A stretch of DNA of 64,000 nt from contig NC_071328.1 of NCBI RefSeq assembly GCF_010183535.1, positions 434,001-498,000 of the forward strand, written 5' to 3'. Made by a program: the position numbers and the translations under genes. Of the stretch, positions 63,753 through 64,000 are shown piece by piece (the first letter of the stretch is position 1; each line of letters starts with the position of its first letter). The notes beneath the pieces were generated by a model. The model ran no database searches, was not told where the DNA came from, and saw only the letters and a program-made list of their open reading frames with translations. Source of the DNA: Caenorhabditis remanei (Eukaryota; Nematoda; Chromadorea; Rhabditida; Rhabditidae).

Positions 63753-64000
63753 AACTAAAATGTTTGGTTCAAAAATGAAGAATTTTATTGTATTGAGAAG
63801 AAATATTATCAAGAAAGGCCAAATTTTGGATAGTTCACAAAAGATATAAAGTAGTGCAAATTAAGTTTTAAACAATATAAGCAAAATTGTAGTCTCAACG
63901 CGTTTGCATAGGTCCACCTTACAAGGGAAGTACATGACGAGGCGAGTTGAACTTTTTCTATAAATTTGGTACTTTTGACCCTGAGAATTTCAAATCTGCA
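63753..64000. other. Right edge
   Basis: AT-rich sequence upstream of the putative signal-peptide exon. No coding or RNA signal was seen. Confidence 0.5.

Overview
The window is nematode nuclear DNA, almost certainly from a Caenorhabditis species. Evidence: many very short introns ending in TTTTCAG, AT-rich intergenic DNA, acceptor sites placed just before start codons (spliced-leader style), dense foldback repeats, and a gene set typical of the genus (a major-sperm-protein-domain gene, a polybromo gene, a degenerin-family channel). The exact species cannot be fixed by eye. From memory, the gene set suggests the counterpart of C. elegans chromosome I; this is unverified.

Eight protein-coding genes were reconstructed exon by exon with matching splice phases. 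Left to right: (1) an SNRK-type Ser/Thr kinase, minus strand, 999-5996; (2) an MSP-domain sperm protein, plus, 11716-12399, with a GATA/AGATCT promoter; (3) a small two-LIM protein, minus, 13098-14330; (4) a three-SH3 adaptor with a predicted N-myristoylation signal, plus, 15193-17724; (5) the polybromo/BAF180 gene pbrm-1, minus, 16 exons, 18087-34742, about 1901 residues; (6) an armadillo plus BTB protein of ARMC5 type, plus, 11 exons, 36502-45660, about 921 residues, with (7) a death-associated-protein-1 gene nested antisense in its third intron, 38245-38638; (8) a DEG/ENaC (ASIC-like) channel, minus, 45755-49701. A ninth, less familiar gene (minus, 52293-54252, 287 residues) has an acidic N-terminal half, a serine run and a basic C-terminus. 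A 145-codon basic ORF (49015-49452) sits antisense inside a channel intron and inside what looks like a terminal-inverted-repeat element. The last 10 kb has no supported gene except a possible signal-peptide exon at 63714-63752.

Gene arrangement: pbrm-1 and the ARMC5-like gene diverge from a shared GC-rich region near 36 kb. The ARMC5-like gene and the channel converge with 94 bp between stop codons. The SH3 gene and pbrm-1 converge with 362 bp between. The LIM and SH3 genes diverge.

Non-coding structure is rich. It includes foldback (MITE-like) elements of several families, an apparent tRNA-derived SINE family with one clear inverted pair (8.7-9.0 kb and 12.7-13.0 kb), a dispersed ~19-nt motif CGCGCTCAAGGTGCACCAG seen about thirty times, arrays of CGTAAATC units in two introns, telomere-like TTAGGC islands, and a GC-rich promoter-like island inside pbrm-1.
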